Shown here piece by piece: positions 1 through 10,756 of a stretch of 64,000 nucleotides of DNA. The stretch comes from Istiophorus platypterus (taxonomy: Eukaryota > Chordata > Actinopteri > Istiophoriformes > Istiophoridae): assembly GCA_016859345.1 (NCBI GenBank), contig CM029121.1:27601527-27665526 (forward strand). Direction: 5' to 3'. Within the stretch, counting starts at the first letter, position 1; each line of letters begins with the position of its first letter. The notes beneath the pieces were generated by a model, which saw nothing but the letters and a program-made list of their open reading frames with translations, was not told the DNA's origin and searched no databases. The position numbers were made by a program, and so were the translations under genes.

Positions 1-550
1 TTATACTAATTTTCTAAACTATGATAAAAAGTGTCTGATATGAAAATAAAAGTCGAGGTAATTTCGGGTAATGCAAAAGAAGAAGAAAAAAATTTTGAAA
101 TGAAATCTTACTTGATTAGTGAGTGTAGGTTAGTGTCTGTCTGCCTTTTACCTTAATGTTTTTATCCAACCACAAGTATATAAAAAAATTGGTTTAAAAA
201 ATGGAATAATTAAATATACATATCGTTAGTAAAAAAAAAACAACAATCTTTTATTATTTTTTTCTTTACAAATTCTTGTACAGTTTTATACCTGAAGCTT
301 TGATTCCATCTTAAATGAAGCAAATTATATTGTGTCATAATACTTAGAGTAAATCCAGTAATTATTATTGTCATTATTATGATACCACATGCTACTTAAT
401 ATAAAGGTCCCTGTTTATGATCGACAGATTTCGCTCTTATTGTTTTAAACGTCTCATTAACCTGATGATCTTATCGGTTTTTCTACTTTTCTTTCTCTGT
501 TTCGCTAACAGAGATACATAATATGCTTTATTATCGTCATTAGCCGCCTG

Positions 551-583
<33 letters not shown>

Positions 584-615
584 CGTCGTTGTTGTTGTCG
601 TTATTATCTTCTTAC
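1..615 (-). other. myod1 intron 2 (5' part), no coding sequence seen
   Basis: AT-rich sequence downstream of the exon 2 donor. The only structured element is the (GTT)n/(GTC)n tract at about 551-599, which ends within 12 nt of the donor. No splice acceptor followed by a MyoD exon 3 frame is visible, so intron 2 is longer than 615 nt. Confidence 0.85.
551..599. repeat. (GTT)n microsatellite with GTC interruptions
   Basis: About 16 trinucleotide units, reading (AAC)n in the myod1 sense, just inside intron 2 next to the exon 2 donor. The tract is mostly GTT with three GTC variants near its right end. Confidence 0.95.
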
Positions 616-697
616 CGTTCGGGGTCTGGGAGAAGTAAGAGCTGCTGTCGTAGCTTCCTCTTCTGGTTGACTGGCAGGTCGGACCGTTGAAATCCGT
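616..697 (-). CDS. myod1: MyoD1, exon 2 (residues 198-224 plus one base)
   Basis: This 82-nt exon was found by reading the minus strand; it is too short to stand out as an open frame. After a CAG acceptor (AG at 699-698) it reads TDFNGPTCQSTRRGSYDSSS, then YFSQTPN, then the first G of a split codon before a GTAAG donor (615-611). It joins exon 1 in phase 0 to give ...SNCSDGM-TDFNGPTCQ..., the junction known in percomorph MyoD1. Family members have a third exon encoding the C-terminal helix III and the QVL terminus. Nothing in 1-610 resembles that exon on the minus strand, so it lies off the left edge and the gene is partial here. Intron 1 is 1141 nt (698-1838). Confidence 0.95.
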
Positions 698-1176
698 CTG
701 GACCGAGACACAGAGAATCAGTCACCGCGTTTCACTTCACATCATAAACTCAGCCACAGGAACACTCACGGTATCTTTACGCAATTTAACCTAAATGTGT
801 CAGCGGCCGGCGAAAGGAAAAAATACAAACAATTTAATAATCCCACGAAATAAAAACAGAAAAAATGTAGGAAAGTCTAAATAATCCTTGATGTAAACAA
901 ATAAATACAACACACACTGAGCCGCATATACAGATGAATAATACAGTTACAAATAATTATTTTTATCTACTTCAAAATAACATTTTTTACTTTAGACAAT
1001 TGTTTTGCGGGCAAACGGAAACGATCATATCATATAATTAATCGAACTGTGGCTACGGCGAGAAATTTACGTGGTTAAAATAAACCTCGACACTCTTCGT
1101 TAAACTCAAAGTTTTTCCATCTATGTCAAGTTTCAAGTGAAACTCAACAAATTATTAGTTTAACAAAATGTGTATA

Positions 1177-1214
<38 letters not shown>

Positions 1215-1838
1215 AAACATGTTTCCTTTTTTTTAAAAAAAAAGATCGACACTACTATTGAACATTATTATTAAATGTGATGCCGCACAAGACTAGATGA
1301 TTTTTTTTTAAATGTTAACATGGGGAAAAACATAAAACATGAAATAATATAATGGTTGAATTTGATGAGCTGGAATGAAAAAATATATATTTGGGAGGGA
1401 AAAAAGGGCTGAAACGAAACGACCGTTTCCTCCCAACACGAAACCACGCGTAAAGAATCGTAATGAAAGGTCAAGTTCTGCTGGAAACAATTGGATGGAA
1501 ATGGAAACAAGGGATTTACGTCCACAGGATAAAGGAGAAAACGATCGGTTATAACCAGAAGTGCGTAAAAACAGGTTCGCGGGTAAAGGTCGAGCTTGTA
1601 CGGGTCGTAACGACGCCGACGAAATAGTAGAAAACCAAATTTAAAGTTCAGTCAGCGCGAAACGAGGCGGAGACGCGGTGAAACGGATCAAACACGAGGA
1701 GTCAATTAAACGCGCGGTTTTGTTTTTAAGCGGAAAAGACAAACGTATCCGTGCGTAAAGACGCGCCGGAGGAACGCATGGAGACACAGAGACGCTCTCA
1801 CACAGACCCCCGTAACACCTGTCGGTCCCCGGACTCAC
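698..1838 (-). other. myod1 intron 1
   Basis: 1141-nt GT-AG intron, AT-rich in the middle, with a (TTA)n microsatellite at about 1180-1213. The open frame across 1271-1525 on the minus strand is Phe-rich translation of AT-rich DNA and is not considered coding. Confidence 0.9.
1180..1213. repeat. (TTA)n microsatellite in myod1 intron 1
   Basis: About 11 uninterrupted trinucleotide units, flanked by AT-rich sequence. Confidence 0.95.
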
Positions 1839-2429
1839 CATGCCGTCGGAGCAGTTGGAGCGGGGGCTGGACGCGTCCGAGTCCCCGCTGTAGTGCTCCA
1901 GCACCGGGTAGAAGCCGTCGTCCTGGCCGCCGCGCAGCAGCGCCTGCAGGGACTCGATGTAGCTGATGGCGTTGCGCAGGATCTCCACCTTGGGCAGCCG
2001 CTGGTTGGGGTTGGCCGTCGTGCACCGCTTCAGGGTCTCGAAGGCGTCGTTGACCTTGCTGAGCCGCCGGCGCTCCCGCAGCGTGGCCGCCTTCCGCCGG
2101 TCCGCGTTGGTGGTCTTCCGCTTGCAGGCCTTGCAGGCCCAGAGCAGGCAGCGGCCCGCCTGGTGGTGCCCGCTGGGGGCGCGGACGTGCTCGTCGTCCT
2201 CCACCTCTGCGTGGTGGTGGAGGTGCAGCAGGGAGGACGGGGAGGAGGAGGAGGAGGAGGAAGGGGAGGACGAGGTCGACGAAGAGGAGTCGTCCGGCTT
2301 CAGCAGGCCCACATGGACCAGCCGCGGGTCCAGGTCCTCGAAGAAGTGCATGTCGCTGGTGTTGAAGCAGGGGTCGTCGTAGAAATCATCGGCGGCGGGG
2401 ATGGGGAAAGAGATATCCGACAACTCCAT
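1839..2429 (-). CDS. myod1: MyoD1, exon 1 (residues 1-197): transactivation, H/C and bHLH domains
   Basis: Myogenic bHLH transcription factor. In the nucleus it dimerises with E-proteins, binds CANNTG E-boxes and drives skeletal-muscle commitment. The 197 codons contain the acidic N-terminal activation region (about 1-45), a serine-rich tract (about 48-66), a short histidine run (69-73), the His/Cys-rich motif HHQAGRCLLWACKACKRK (88-105), the basic region (about 105-121, with the myogenic Ala-Thr pair at 115-116 and Lys125) and the helix-loop-helix to about 166. The conserved EHYSGDSDASSPRSNCSDGM follows. The start at 2429 has A at -3 and G at +4 and is the first ATG after the predicted transcription start. 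The exon ends in phase 0 at a consensus donor GTGAGT (1838-1833); frame beyond this is intronic. One oddity is Leu117, where MyoD proteins I recall have Met; Leu is usual in myogenin and MRF4. Myogenin, MRF4 and Myf5 are excluded by the N-terminus and by exon 2. Confidence 0.97.
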
Positions 2430-2611
2430 GGTTCAGCCCCCCAGCGCACCACCGAGCAAGAGGAGAAATCCACTGGAGGAGACGGGCGAGTCTTCAGCCA
2501 GGAGAAAGGGAGGAAGAGGAGGAGGAGGAGAAGACAGAGGGAACGAACTGATGTGTGAGCGGGGTCAGTGTTTTCTGGGGAATGTAGAGTCCTGTCACTG
2601 TTCTGTCCCCT

Positions 2612-2721
2612 CAGCTGTCGACCTGGATCCTCTTATACCTGGGACATCAGCGTGGGGAGGGCGGGCGGGGTCAGGGTCGAGATGTGCCCCCCCCTCCACC
2701 TCCCCCCGAGGTCCCACCAAT
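2612..2721 (-). promoter_or_regulatory. myod1 core promoter: TATA box, E-box, CCAAT box
   Basis: On the minus strand a TATA box (TATAAGA, 2637-2631) lies about 200 nt upstream of the MyoD start codon, which predicts a transcription start near 2600-2606 and a 5' UTR of about 175 nt without upstream ATGs. An E-box CAGCTG is at 2612-2617, just downstream of the TATA box; this could allow autoregulation by MyoD family factors. An inverted CCAAT box (ATTGG on the minus strand, 2721-2717) lies about 80 nt upstream of the TATA box, in GC-rich sequence. Further upstream, CAATTA homeodomain-type sites occur at about 2756-2761 and 2768-2773. The motifs are seen directly; their activity is inferred. Confidence 0.7.
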
Positions 2722-3935
2722 CAGCGGGCTGCGGGAGGGGTCTACAACTTCACGGCAATTAGTGTACAATTACCCCCCCCCATCCCACAGAGCAGGGTAA
2801 TATACTGCTGTACACAGCGGGAACGGGGGGGGGGGGGGCATGTGGCTGTTTCATACTGAGAAAATAAAGTTATTACAAAATTCACAATGTGTGTAGTTGT
2901 TTTTCTGGTGTTTTTTTTCAAATATTATTCTGTAAATGTTGACTGAAACTATTTATTTTCTATGTAGTTTTTCTTTAATTAAAAAAAGAATTTTTAATGC
3001 AAAAGCTTTCATTTGCCTCGTTTGTATAAAATGTGCAGAGAATAAATTCGTTTTAAACGAAGAAGACTGATTTAATTTGGGATGAAATGTGTTAAATAAA
3101 CTAAGAAATTGTTTATTTGTGATGTGAAAAAAGCTGAAAAATGAGTTAATAAATATAACTATGGGGCAACTAAATGAATAGAAATTAGAGAGTGAATATA
3201 ATAAGCAATAAATACTTCAGTCCATTGTTTATAATGTACAAACATCATTTATTAATATTTTATAAATGGTTTATGACACACTCGACACGATCATGTCGCT
3301 GTAAGTGGATATAGGAACATTTTTAAAGTATTTGTCCACACGTTACTTCTTCTACGAACACATTTTATTTTCATTACTGCTGCCCCCCCGGGGGGGGGGG
3401 GTCACAGTTGTGTTCGGTTTACACGTAATAGCACATAAAACTGGGAAGAATTAAACTTTAGATGGAATAATCTTAAAATAAAGATCAAAAAGCCGATCTG
3501 GTGCCGTAAAAACAGAATCTCTCATTGATTTACATCTACAGAAGTGAAGCAGAGAAGTGGAAGAGAAGAACTGGACCTTTTAGTCCTTTTAGCAAAAACA
3601 TTAACAATGAGTCAGTCGTCGTGCAGAGGAACGTCGCCTTCCCTCGCCTTCCCTCGCCTTCCCTCGGCACGACACCGGCCACATCCCCGGTGCTGCCTGT
3701 CTTTCTCCGGGGGGATGCTGCGATGGTCGAGCTGCTCCGGCGCCTCGTGTTCGTGGAGGTGAAGCTCGTCCGGAGTGTGTCACGTCCAAACTTAGCAGGA
3801 AGAAATGTCTGCTCACATTTCACGTCTTTACGCAGCCAAACCCCCTTTTTTTAAAGTGTTAATACTGCATGAAAGTGTGAACTCAGTAATCAAGTTAAAT
3901 GTCACTGGGTTTATTTTTAGATGGAGTCTTTCCTT

Positions 3936-3938
<3 letters not shown>

Positions 3939-3982
<44 letters not shown>
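3939..3982. repeat. (GT)n microsatellite
   Basis: About 22 uninterrupted GT dinucleotides, roughly 1.3 kb upstream of the predicted myod1 transcription start. Such alternating purine-pyrimidine DNA can adopt Z-form. Confidence 0.97.
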
Positions 3983-3983
<1 letters not shown>

Positions 3984-4127
3984 TCAGTGGAGATTCACCG
4001 ACCTCCTCCTCCTCCTCCATGCCCTGTACCCCCCCCCCCCGCCCCCATCAGCTGTCATCGCTGCACCGACCATCCAGAAACATTTAAATGCAGATTAGTG
4101 ATTTTCACAGAACATGCAGCAAAGTTT

Positions 4128-4129
<2 letters not shown>

Positions 4130-4172
<43 letters not shown>

Positions 4173-4177
4173 GTGTT
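4130..4177. repeat. (GT)n microsatellite
   Basis: A second GT tract with one GC interruption near its right end, about 150 nt from the first, roughly 1.5 kb upstream of the myod1 start. Confidence 0.97.
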
Positions 4178-4710
4178 GTGCAGCTGCAGCAGCGGCGTGC
4201 CACAGCTGGAGGGCGCTGCAGAGCAGGTCCTGAAACAAACTCTGCTGCGGCGCCCCCCCCCCCACCTTGCTCGGACATCTCTCCACCCTGGGCGCAGTCT
4301 TGCAGGCGATGGACTAACTACCCATCCACCTCTGCCAGTCATGAGTGACAGATGGTTAGACACTGTACTCTGCGGATGCTTGAAGTGTCGGAGGAAATAT
4401 TCAAAGCCTCCACTCTAAGGATTATCGCTATCACTCCAAAATGATTGACAGGTCTTTTAATATGGGGCCTGACCCCCCCAAGACGACAACTAAATACTAG
4501 TTTGTTAATGTTCCTTTGCTGCTTTTACAGGTTCTAAGTGTAAAGTTTCTAAACTGGAGCTCAGCAGACTCTTAATTTTAAGCTTAGTTGAGAAACATAT
4601 TTTTTTTTTCAGTGTCACTGAAATTATGCTGAAAATGTTAATTAACACGTAGTTATTGTCCAAAAAATACAAAATGATTACTTGCAAAACAGCTTTTTTC
4701 CATCTTCATC

Positions 4711-4716
4711 TTTATT
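4711..4716 (-). terminator. Candidate poly(A) signal of the ferritin-like gene (AATAAA)
   Basis: This is the first canonical AATAAA on the minus strand after the ferritin-like stop codon, 1.1 kb downstream of it. A non-canonical ATTAAA occurs earlier at 5223-5218. Which is used cannot be told without transcript data. Confidence 0.3.
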
Positions 4717-5589
4717 AAATTGTGCACACCAGGCTCAAACCCTTATTTTTAGAGAATCACAAACTTGAAACATCAGCGGGAGGATCATCCACAGAACATC
4801 TGCACATAGTTTCCTACGGCACCTCATGGCTTCTCCTTCACGCTGAAGCTGGTGAAAGTCACTAATACAAGAATATACTGTACTGTCGAACACACTGTGA
4901 ATAAATAATACGAATAAAATTATGTTTATATGTTGGAATACACGAGTTCACAAACAGAAGAGGAAGAGCATCAGCGGAATACGTATATTTCTATAAAGAG
5001 TCTCTTCAAAAATGGCTACGCGTACATTTTTATCAAACACAAACTTCAGTGTGGAGCTGGTTTACTGAAAATTATTTTTTGTTTGTTTGTTTTTTGGTAA
5101 AGAAAGCTGCTGTTAGACACCGTTCCAGACAGTTCCCATCATGTTTTATCCATTAAAAAGCTATGTAGAAAAAAAACAAGTATAAACTCCTCAGAAGGAA
5201 AATCAGAAAAATATTCAATTTAATACAAAAAAACCTCATATGTATTCACATTACAGGAGCCTTTTGGGAAGAGTTTCTCTTTCTCATGCTGTATCTTGTT
5301 TGTTGAACAGGTGCAGAAATGCAGGAATCCGAGACAAGAGCTGTGGTGTCGAAGCGATTCATTGGGTCCTGGTGCTTTGATGAACCCGGCCGACTACAAG
5401 ATGGACCTGGACTAAGTTTTACCTCCTCCCATTGGTTTCACTTATGCTGCTGATTTTTTAAAAGTATTGTTCAAGTACAAAACAATGGTTTTGTCTGAAC
5501 TTAGGATCAAATGATCTCATGGAGAATGTTAAAATGTTCAGATTGTAAAAAAACATCTTAGGAGCTGTTCAAAGGTGCATTCTTTTCTC

Positions 5590-5700
5590 CCTTAAGTGGC
5601 GCTAGGCTAAAAGTTTCCCACTGCATTCAGTCTTTGTGCTACGCTAGGCTCACTGTTTCCCTCTGCTTTCAGTCTTTGTGCTACGCTAGGCTAAACAAGT
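5590..5700. repeat. Two imperfect tandem copies of a ~50-bp GCTAGGCT unit
   Basis: The phrase CAGTCTTTGTGCTACGCTAGGCT occurs in two adjacent units here, and a related single copy is at about 18930-18990. It resembles a dispersed sequence common in percomorph genomes. Both copies here would lie in the 3' UTR of the ferritin-like gene if the distal poly(A) site is used. Confidence 0.6.
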
Positions 5701-5828
5701 TGTGTACAAACAGAGAGACGAAAACTGAAACTCCATCTTGACACTGGGGAAGATGGCTAACTAGCAAAAGTTTCACAAAATGTCAGGAGAATTCAAAACC
5801 AACAGGAGTGTCGCCTGAAGTAGGTCGA

Positions 5829-6119
5829 TCATCCGGTGAGTTCTTCCTGCAGCTCGTTCAGGATGTACTCCCCGAACCCCGCTGTCTGGTCGCCGGCGCA
5901 GCCAACCCGACGGGCGCCGGTGAGCAGGTCGCCCAGCAGTTTGAGGCGGTCGGTCCGCGGCGCCAGGAAGTGGCTCTTCACGACGCTGGCGGTGTGCGGG
6001 TCCCCCTGCTCGCGGGCCACCTGGCTCAGCTCGGCCAGGACGCCGGCCTCCTCCTTCAGCTGGAGCAGCAGCAGCTCCAGGGCGGGCAGCACGGCACGGA
6101 CCGCCTCGCAGCCCGGCTT
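5829..6119 (-). CDS. Ferritin-like protein, exon 3 (residues 110-205, C-terminal half)
   Basis: After the acceptor TTTCCAG (AG at 6121-6120) the frame reads KPGCEAVRAVLPALE... through DPHTASVVKSHFL, LGDLLTGARRVG and GEYILNELQEELTG to TGA at 5831-5829. It matches ferritin H helices C, D and E (the KPD, NDPH, ETHYL, LGDHVTNLRKMG and EYLFDK signatures). In vertebrate ferritin H an intron follows the DPH codons; here the frame is continuous, so exons 3 and 4 are fused. The ferroxidase equivalents of Glu107 and Gln141 are Leu130 and Arg164. The three-fold-channel equivalents of Asp131 and Glu134 are Ser154 and Lys157. No frameshift or stop is present, and codon use is GC-rich like exons 1 and 2, so this is not an obvious pseudogene. 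Confidence 0.93.
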   Translation of the reverse strand, partial: KPGCEAVRAVLPALELLLLQLKEEAGVLAELSQVAREQGDPHTASVVKSHFLAPRTDRLKLLGDLLTGARRVGCAGDQTAGFGEYILNELQEELTG

Positions 6120-6927
6120 CTGGAAATCAACGACACGTTAACGGCATGAGAGGCAGGATTTTGCCTGTTGTCAGCTGTTTGGAAGCTGCAGCAAAGTCCA
6201 GCAGCTAAACCTCATCCATCAGTGGTGGGATGGATTAAAAGAAAACACAAAACCATATCGCTTGCAGCTGAGTTAGGATGATAAAAAGGTTTCACCTTTT
6301 TGTGATCTTAGCATTGCCGAGGACGAATTTCATTTTGTTTCCCGTGGCCCCGTTTACAGTGACTGGAGGAATGAAGACATTCAGTTCCCTGAATTTGTTC
6401 TAGTTGTCTGAAGGTCAGATGTTGAGTTTCCTCTTTAATAAGGCAATGGAGACAGAGGACGCACTGTCCACTACACCAGGACATTTCTGTCATGGAAACT
6501 AAATGTTTTGAAATGTTTATTTTTGTATTTCGGGGGGTGTATATTGTGATTCTCATGTCATCCTGGTCGTTGCTGCTGTCACCACACGAGGCAGGAACCA
6601 GTAAAACCAACCAACCAACCAATAAATCAATCAATCATGGGCGAGACCAACAACTAGTAAACTTACTGGCACTTGTAACGGGTTCATTTTCATCGTGAAC
6701 TCTGACGGACTGGAAAAGCAACCAAGTCCAAAATAAAGGCAGTAAACCTGCTACCTGACACCTCCTATTTTTGTGCATGAGCCCAAAAATAATGTACCCA
6801 AAATAAAAAAAGGTTACTGCTCCTCAACACTTTTTTTTTATTACAGTCATAACCTCGCTCCCCTCTTCTGAAACATAACCTCTTAAATTTTACAACCAAA
6901 TATGCAGAACGAGTGGAAGAGAGAGAT

Positions 6928-7150
6928 GTCTGAAGATTCTCACTTGTCCAGGTCATGGTCGTTCAAGAGGAGTTGAATCAAGGGCAACCGGACTTTGTTG
7001 TGGATCTTCCAAGAGGCTTCTTCAGTCGGCGGAAGGTCCCAGGTGATTAGAGGGGCACAAACATGGCCCTTTTTAATGTGGAGAAAAACTCTGAACCAGT
7101 TCTTCAGCAGCAGCAGTTCCCCTCTCAGATCTATGTCGCCTGGATAGAAG
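6928..7150. repeat. Dispersed repeat remnant (GAAGATTCTCA...TCCAGGTC type)
   Basis: It shares the order GAAGATTCTCA, TCCAGGTC-like, CAACYGGAC, TTGTNGATCT and GAGGYTTCTTC with the copy at 61595-61812. Both are read in the same direction. This points to a dispersed element; the family is not named. Confidence 0.5.
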
Positions 7151-9758
7151 CGTCTGCCAAATGAATTGTAGAAATGCAGCAGTGGCACGAGGATAAAATC
7201 CTTTCCTCAAATGGAAAAGTAAGGGAAATTGGAGCTTTCAAACAAAGTGTAATTTGTCAAGATTGTTTGAGGACTGAGTCCATTGAAGACCAGAACGCAC
7301 CTGCAGTGGCGCCACCAAGGCCAAAGCGTTCCATGAGTGGGACGACGGATCTAAAAAGGTTGACGTCAACCAAGTTGCGACATCTAATTTGGTATAAACT
7401 GCTCCAGAAAACCGATGACGCTTTAAAGCCTTGGTCTAAAGATACATGTTGGTTTAAGAGTTTTCATCTCTTTACCCCTGGTCACCATTTTTCTGTCAAC
7501 ATTCACTAATGTTGTCAGGTCGCCATGTTGGAAGACAACATACCCCGCCCTTGTTTTTGGGTTTCGCCTGGTTGATTCTTCCACTGGGGAAACAGCCAGC
7601 AAAGTTCATAGCACCTGGCATTTTTGCATAATTGAACAAATCAGAAGAAGAAAAAGGAAAAAAAAGGAACATGGTGATGACAAATTTCTGAGCCGAGCTA
7701 CACTTTCACCTCTAATGGTAAATCTCTGAGGAAACTCTACGGCTTGGACCCCGGTGGGCTTTAATCACCCTGCGTCCGAAGAGTTTTGGAACTTTCTCGA
7801 TCAGAAAAACCTGACGATCAGGTCCAGTTCGACCGAGTGTGTGCAGGTACGACCTGGTTCTCCTGATCCACTCTGAGGGTCTGCATGTTGTTTTAAACAG
7901 AGTCTGGTAGTTGTATCTCAAAAAGTCAACGTGACGGTTGGTAGACCTCCTTCGCAGTTGACGTTCAGCCTGATTCGACACAATTTTGTTCGAGTGTTTG
8001 TACGTCTGGTCATGAGACCTTTTATTTTGGATGGTAGATGTGGTGAAATGTAATTGTATTTGACTTTAAAACTAAATCACCCACAACAGCACACTTTTAA
8101 AATTTCACCGAGCCAAATGAAATATGAAATTAAGTTGAGCTGAAGCGAACAGCGAAGGAGTCGGTGTTTACTTCGTCTCGTTGGGGTAAACTGTGCTTGA
8201 GAGGTGGCTAACAAGGTGTCCCGAAACGCCGCCGCCCGGACACGGGGGCCCCAGGTCCCCAAAACGATTTTACATGACTCGTAAAACCTCTGGGGTGGCG
8301 GTCGGGGGGCCCACGCTGTGACGCGCCGGTGCCACCAGTGCCGAAGGCTACGTCGGCCATCTGGAAACGCCATCAACGCCACCGTCCCTCTGCCGCGGCA
8401 TTAATCTCGCCAATTTTCCGGAACTCAGAGGCGGGGGGAGGGGGAAATGTACACCCTGACCGGCTTACAGCAATAGCCAGGGGCAGGTCTCCAGGGCTTA
8501 ACCCCCCCCCCCGGCCCCTTGGCGTCTTAACCCAGCCCCCTCACCCGGTTTGACGCCACCCAAATGAAGAGCTTCGCTCCAAAAAGAGATCTCTGCCATT
8601 TGGAAAAAAAGAGAAACACAGGGAGATAGAGACACCTGCTCTGACAAAATGACGGATAGTGCAGGAGGAAAAATAAACCCTCGCGATGGGACGTTCGGGG
8701 GGTGGGGGGGGGGCGCTGGCTGGGTAAAATGAGAACGCTGTTACAGACCAGAGTTTCTTCGTCTCACAGATAGAGTTCGAATCATAAATTTAGTTTCAAA
8801 ATGGATCCACAAATCAGCTCTTCACACCAGATCATCTGAACATCCCCTCAGGACCTGTGAGGATCTGACCAGAGGGGCAGAGCCAACCCCCCCCCCCACC
8901 ACGCTGAGGGGTCTCTGGGCAACAGATGCTCTTGACCCTGACCTCTGACTGACCTCTGTGCAAAGAGAAACAAAACACGTTCACTCAAATACTGCACTCA
9001 TGTACATTTTTAACATACAGATGAATATATGGAGTTTTTTACTGTGCTACATGTACCTGACAGCTGTTATTACTGTTTGCTCTAAGATTTGACACATATA
9101 ACATAGGTTTATCTGTAAAATATAGGATGCATTGTTGTAGACTGCAACACAACAGTAAATACAAACCAATTAAAACATAGTCCAATAATACAACATAAAG
9201 GGCCCATTCAGCCCATTCAGTTTAATATCTGCTTGCACCTTTGCTACACTACAGGTATATTTTGCCGATGATCCTTTATTTTTACATTTTTGAAGGCAGG
9301 ACCTTTACTTTGTATATCTACATCGTGTTATTGCCTACATCCACTTCCTCTTTGTCCGTGACAACAGGAGTCGTCATAAAACTCATCTGTTAAACCAGGG
9401 AAATGCTTCCCATCTTTTAACAGTTACAATCCTTGAGATTTTCACAAGATCAGACCCAGTTTTTGATACTGTTGCTAAACAGGGTTCTGCAATAGTTATT
9501 CAGTGTATTGACATTTAGTAACTACTAGAGAGGGACTCGGAGCACAGACCTTGGCCGAGGCCGATGTCAAGCGGCCTACACCAAAAAAAACTCAAAATTC
9601 ATCGTGAAATGATCAGGTACTATGCCAGAATGTAACGGGTTCGTCCCCGGCACTAAAACCATCCTCGACAGATTTTAGTGCAAATCAAATCAATCCTGCC
9701 GACAAATAAACCGACAAACGGACACGGGTGATCTCACAACCTCCTCGGCAGAGTATAG

Positions 9759-10125
9759 GTCGATTTATGCTTCTGTGTTGAACTTTCGCCTTAAGCTGAC
9801 GTTCACTTCCCAAAAAAGCGTGACTACGAGTCACAGCGTCGGTGACCACAAGAGCTGTGATTGGTCGGATTTGTAGTGGCGCATTTCCTGCTTCTCCTTC
9901 GCAGCCGTCGTTCAGATCTTCTCCTTTGACCCCTTCTTTTGTGTCTGCGTCACAGTAAATCCAGGAAAAACTAAAACTGCCGTTCAGCATCTGTCAGCTC
10001 TGACTCCATCGAGATCCGCTCGGTTTCAGACTCATGGAAAATAGTGGCGAAGAGACTTGACGTGGTGGCACATGAACGCCGGCGTAGGACACTTGCGTGG
10101 ACTTGACACAGAAGCATTAATCGAG
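9759..10125. mobile_element. Inverted-repeat element, family H (copy 1)
   Basis: The left end reads GGTCGATTTATGCTTCTGTG. The reverse complement of the right end reads GCTCGATTAATGCTTCTGTG. These are terminal inverted repeats about 367 bp apart. Internal phrases (GAGCTGTGATTGGTCGG, GCAGTTTTAGTTTTTCCTG in reverse) recur at 14644-14998, 15940-16110 and 40238-40538. There is no transposase frame, so this is a non-autonomous DNA-transposon type element; superfamily is uncertain (PIF/Harbinger is one possibility). Confidence 0.6.
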
Positions 10126-10609
10126 CATGACTTACTCCTCCATTTTGATTTTTTTTCATCGGTAGTGGTGGCGCCCACCATTACCGCGCTGGATTCGAGT
10201 TGCGGTGGCGTTGTCACGGTGCATTCACAGTCAACGATGCAGCACGTTATCCAGAGTTAGTCTGTAATCTCATCTGACTGGCATCAGCCTCGGGATTTGC
10301 AGCTGCATCAGAGCTAATACTAACGCATCATTTCCTGCTTCTTCTGCTGCTGCTTCACAATAAAAGCTTTGGATTAGAGCAAAAAAAAAAAAGCAGTTAA
10401 AGCACAATGTTGTGTCATCGATTACCACGATTTTTTTCATCAAAAATGCACCTATGAAAAAATGAATAACATTTTTCATTGTTTTTTTTTGTGACATGGA
10501 GAAATGCTGAGTCCAACTCCTCAGCAACAAACTATACGAATAACAAGAATCTGAAAAGGGAAGAGCAACACTTTAAAAATACTAACCAAATAAAAGTGTT
10601 CCTTTTTAC

Positions 10610-10756
10610 CTGGATGTCTTTGCCGCAGTAGCTGCCCCCCCGCTCGGCCAGGTAGCCCAGCATGGCCTCGGCCTCGTCCTGCTGCCTCAGCGCCTCCCGG
10701 TGGAAGAAGGAGGCGACGCGGGGCAGAGCGACGTCGTCGCGCTCAAACACGCTGGC
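10610..10756 (-). CDS. Ferritin-like protein, exon 2 (residues 61-109, helix A end to helix B)
   Basis: After the acceptor CTTCAG (10758-10757 = AG) the frame reads ASVFERDDVALPRVASFFHR, continues to LAERGGSYCGKDIQ, and ends at a GTAAAA donor. The exon is 147 nt in phase 0-0, the exact length and phase of ferritin H exon 2. FERDDVAL, RGG and KDIQ line up without gaps with FDRDDVAL, RGG and QDIK of ferritin H. At the positions of ferroxidase Glu61, Glu62 and His65 this protein has Arg84, Gln85 and Glu88, so the di-iron site of helix B is lost while the helical frame is kept. The mammalian L-chain glutamate patch is not reproduced either. Confidence 0.94.

Larger units (their letters stand above)
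2722..5217. other. Intergenic region between ferritin-like gene 3' end and myod1 promoter
   Basis: No coding sequence is supported. Contents are G and C homopolymers (about 2826-2838, 3384-3400), three 11-bp CT-rich repeats (about 3635-3665), two long (GT)n tracts (3939-3982 and 4130-4177) and AT-rich DNA elsewhere. Being immediately 5' of myod1, this is where a proximal or distal myogenic regulatory region would be expected, but no specific element can be assigned. Confidence 0.6.
6120..10609 (-). other. Intron 2 of the ferritin-like gene
   Basis: A 4490-nt intron with GTAAAA donor and TTTCCAG acceptor. It contains dispersed-repeat remnants (a GAAGATTCTCA...TCCAGGTC piece at about 6928-7150 and an inverted-repeat element at 9759-10125), a GC-rich stretch at about 8220-8560 with C runs, and otherwise unremarkable sequence. 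The open frames inside it resemble no protein and are shadows of non-coding DNA. Confidence 0.85.

Noticed and set aside
1..600. MyoD exon 3 or a neighbouring kcnc1-type exon at the left edge
   Set aside because: No frame resembling the SSLDCLSSIVERIS region or a potassium-channel core is present on either strand; the sequence is AT-rich intron.
1893..2558. Long plus-strand frame opposite myod1 exon 1 (221 codons)
   Set aside because: It is the antisense shadow of the GC-rich MyoD exon, with no start context, no domains and Gly/Val-rich composition.
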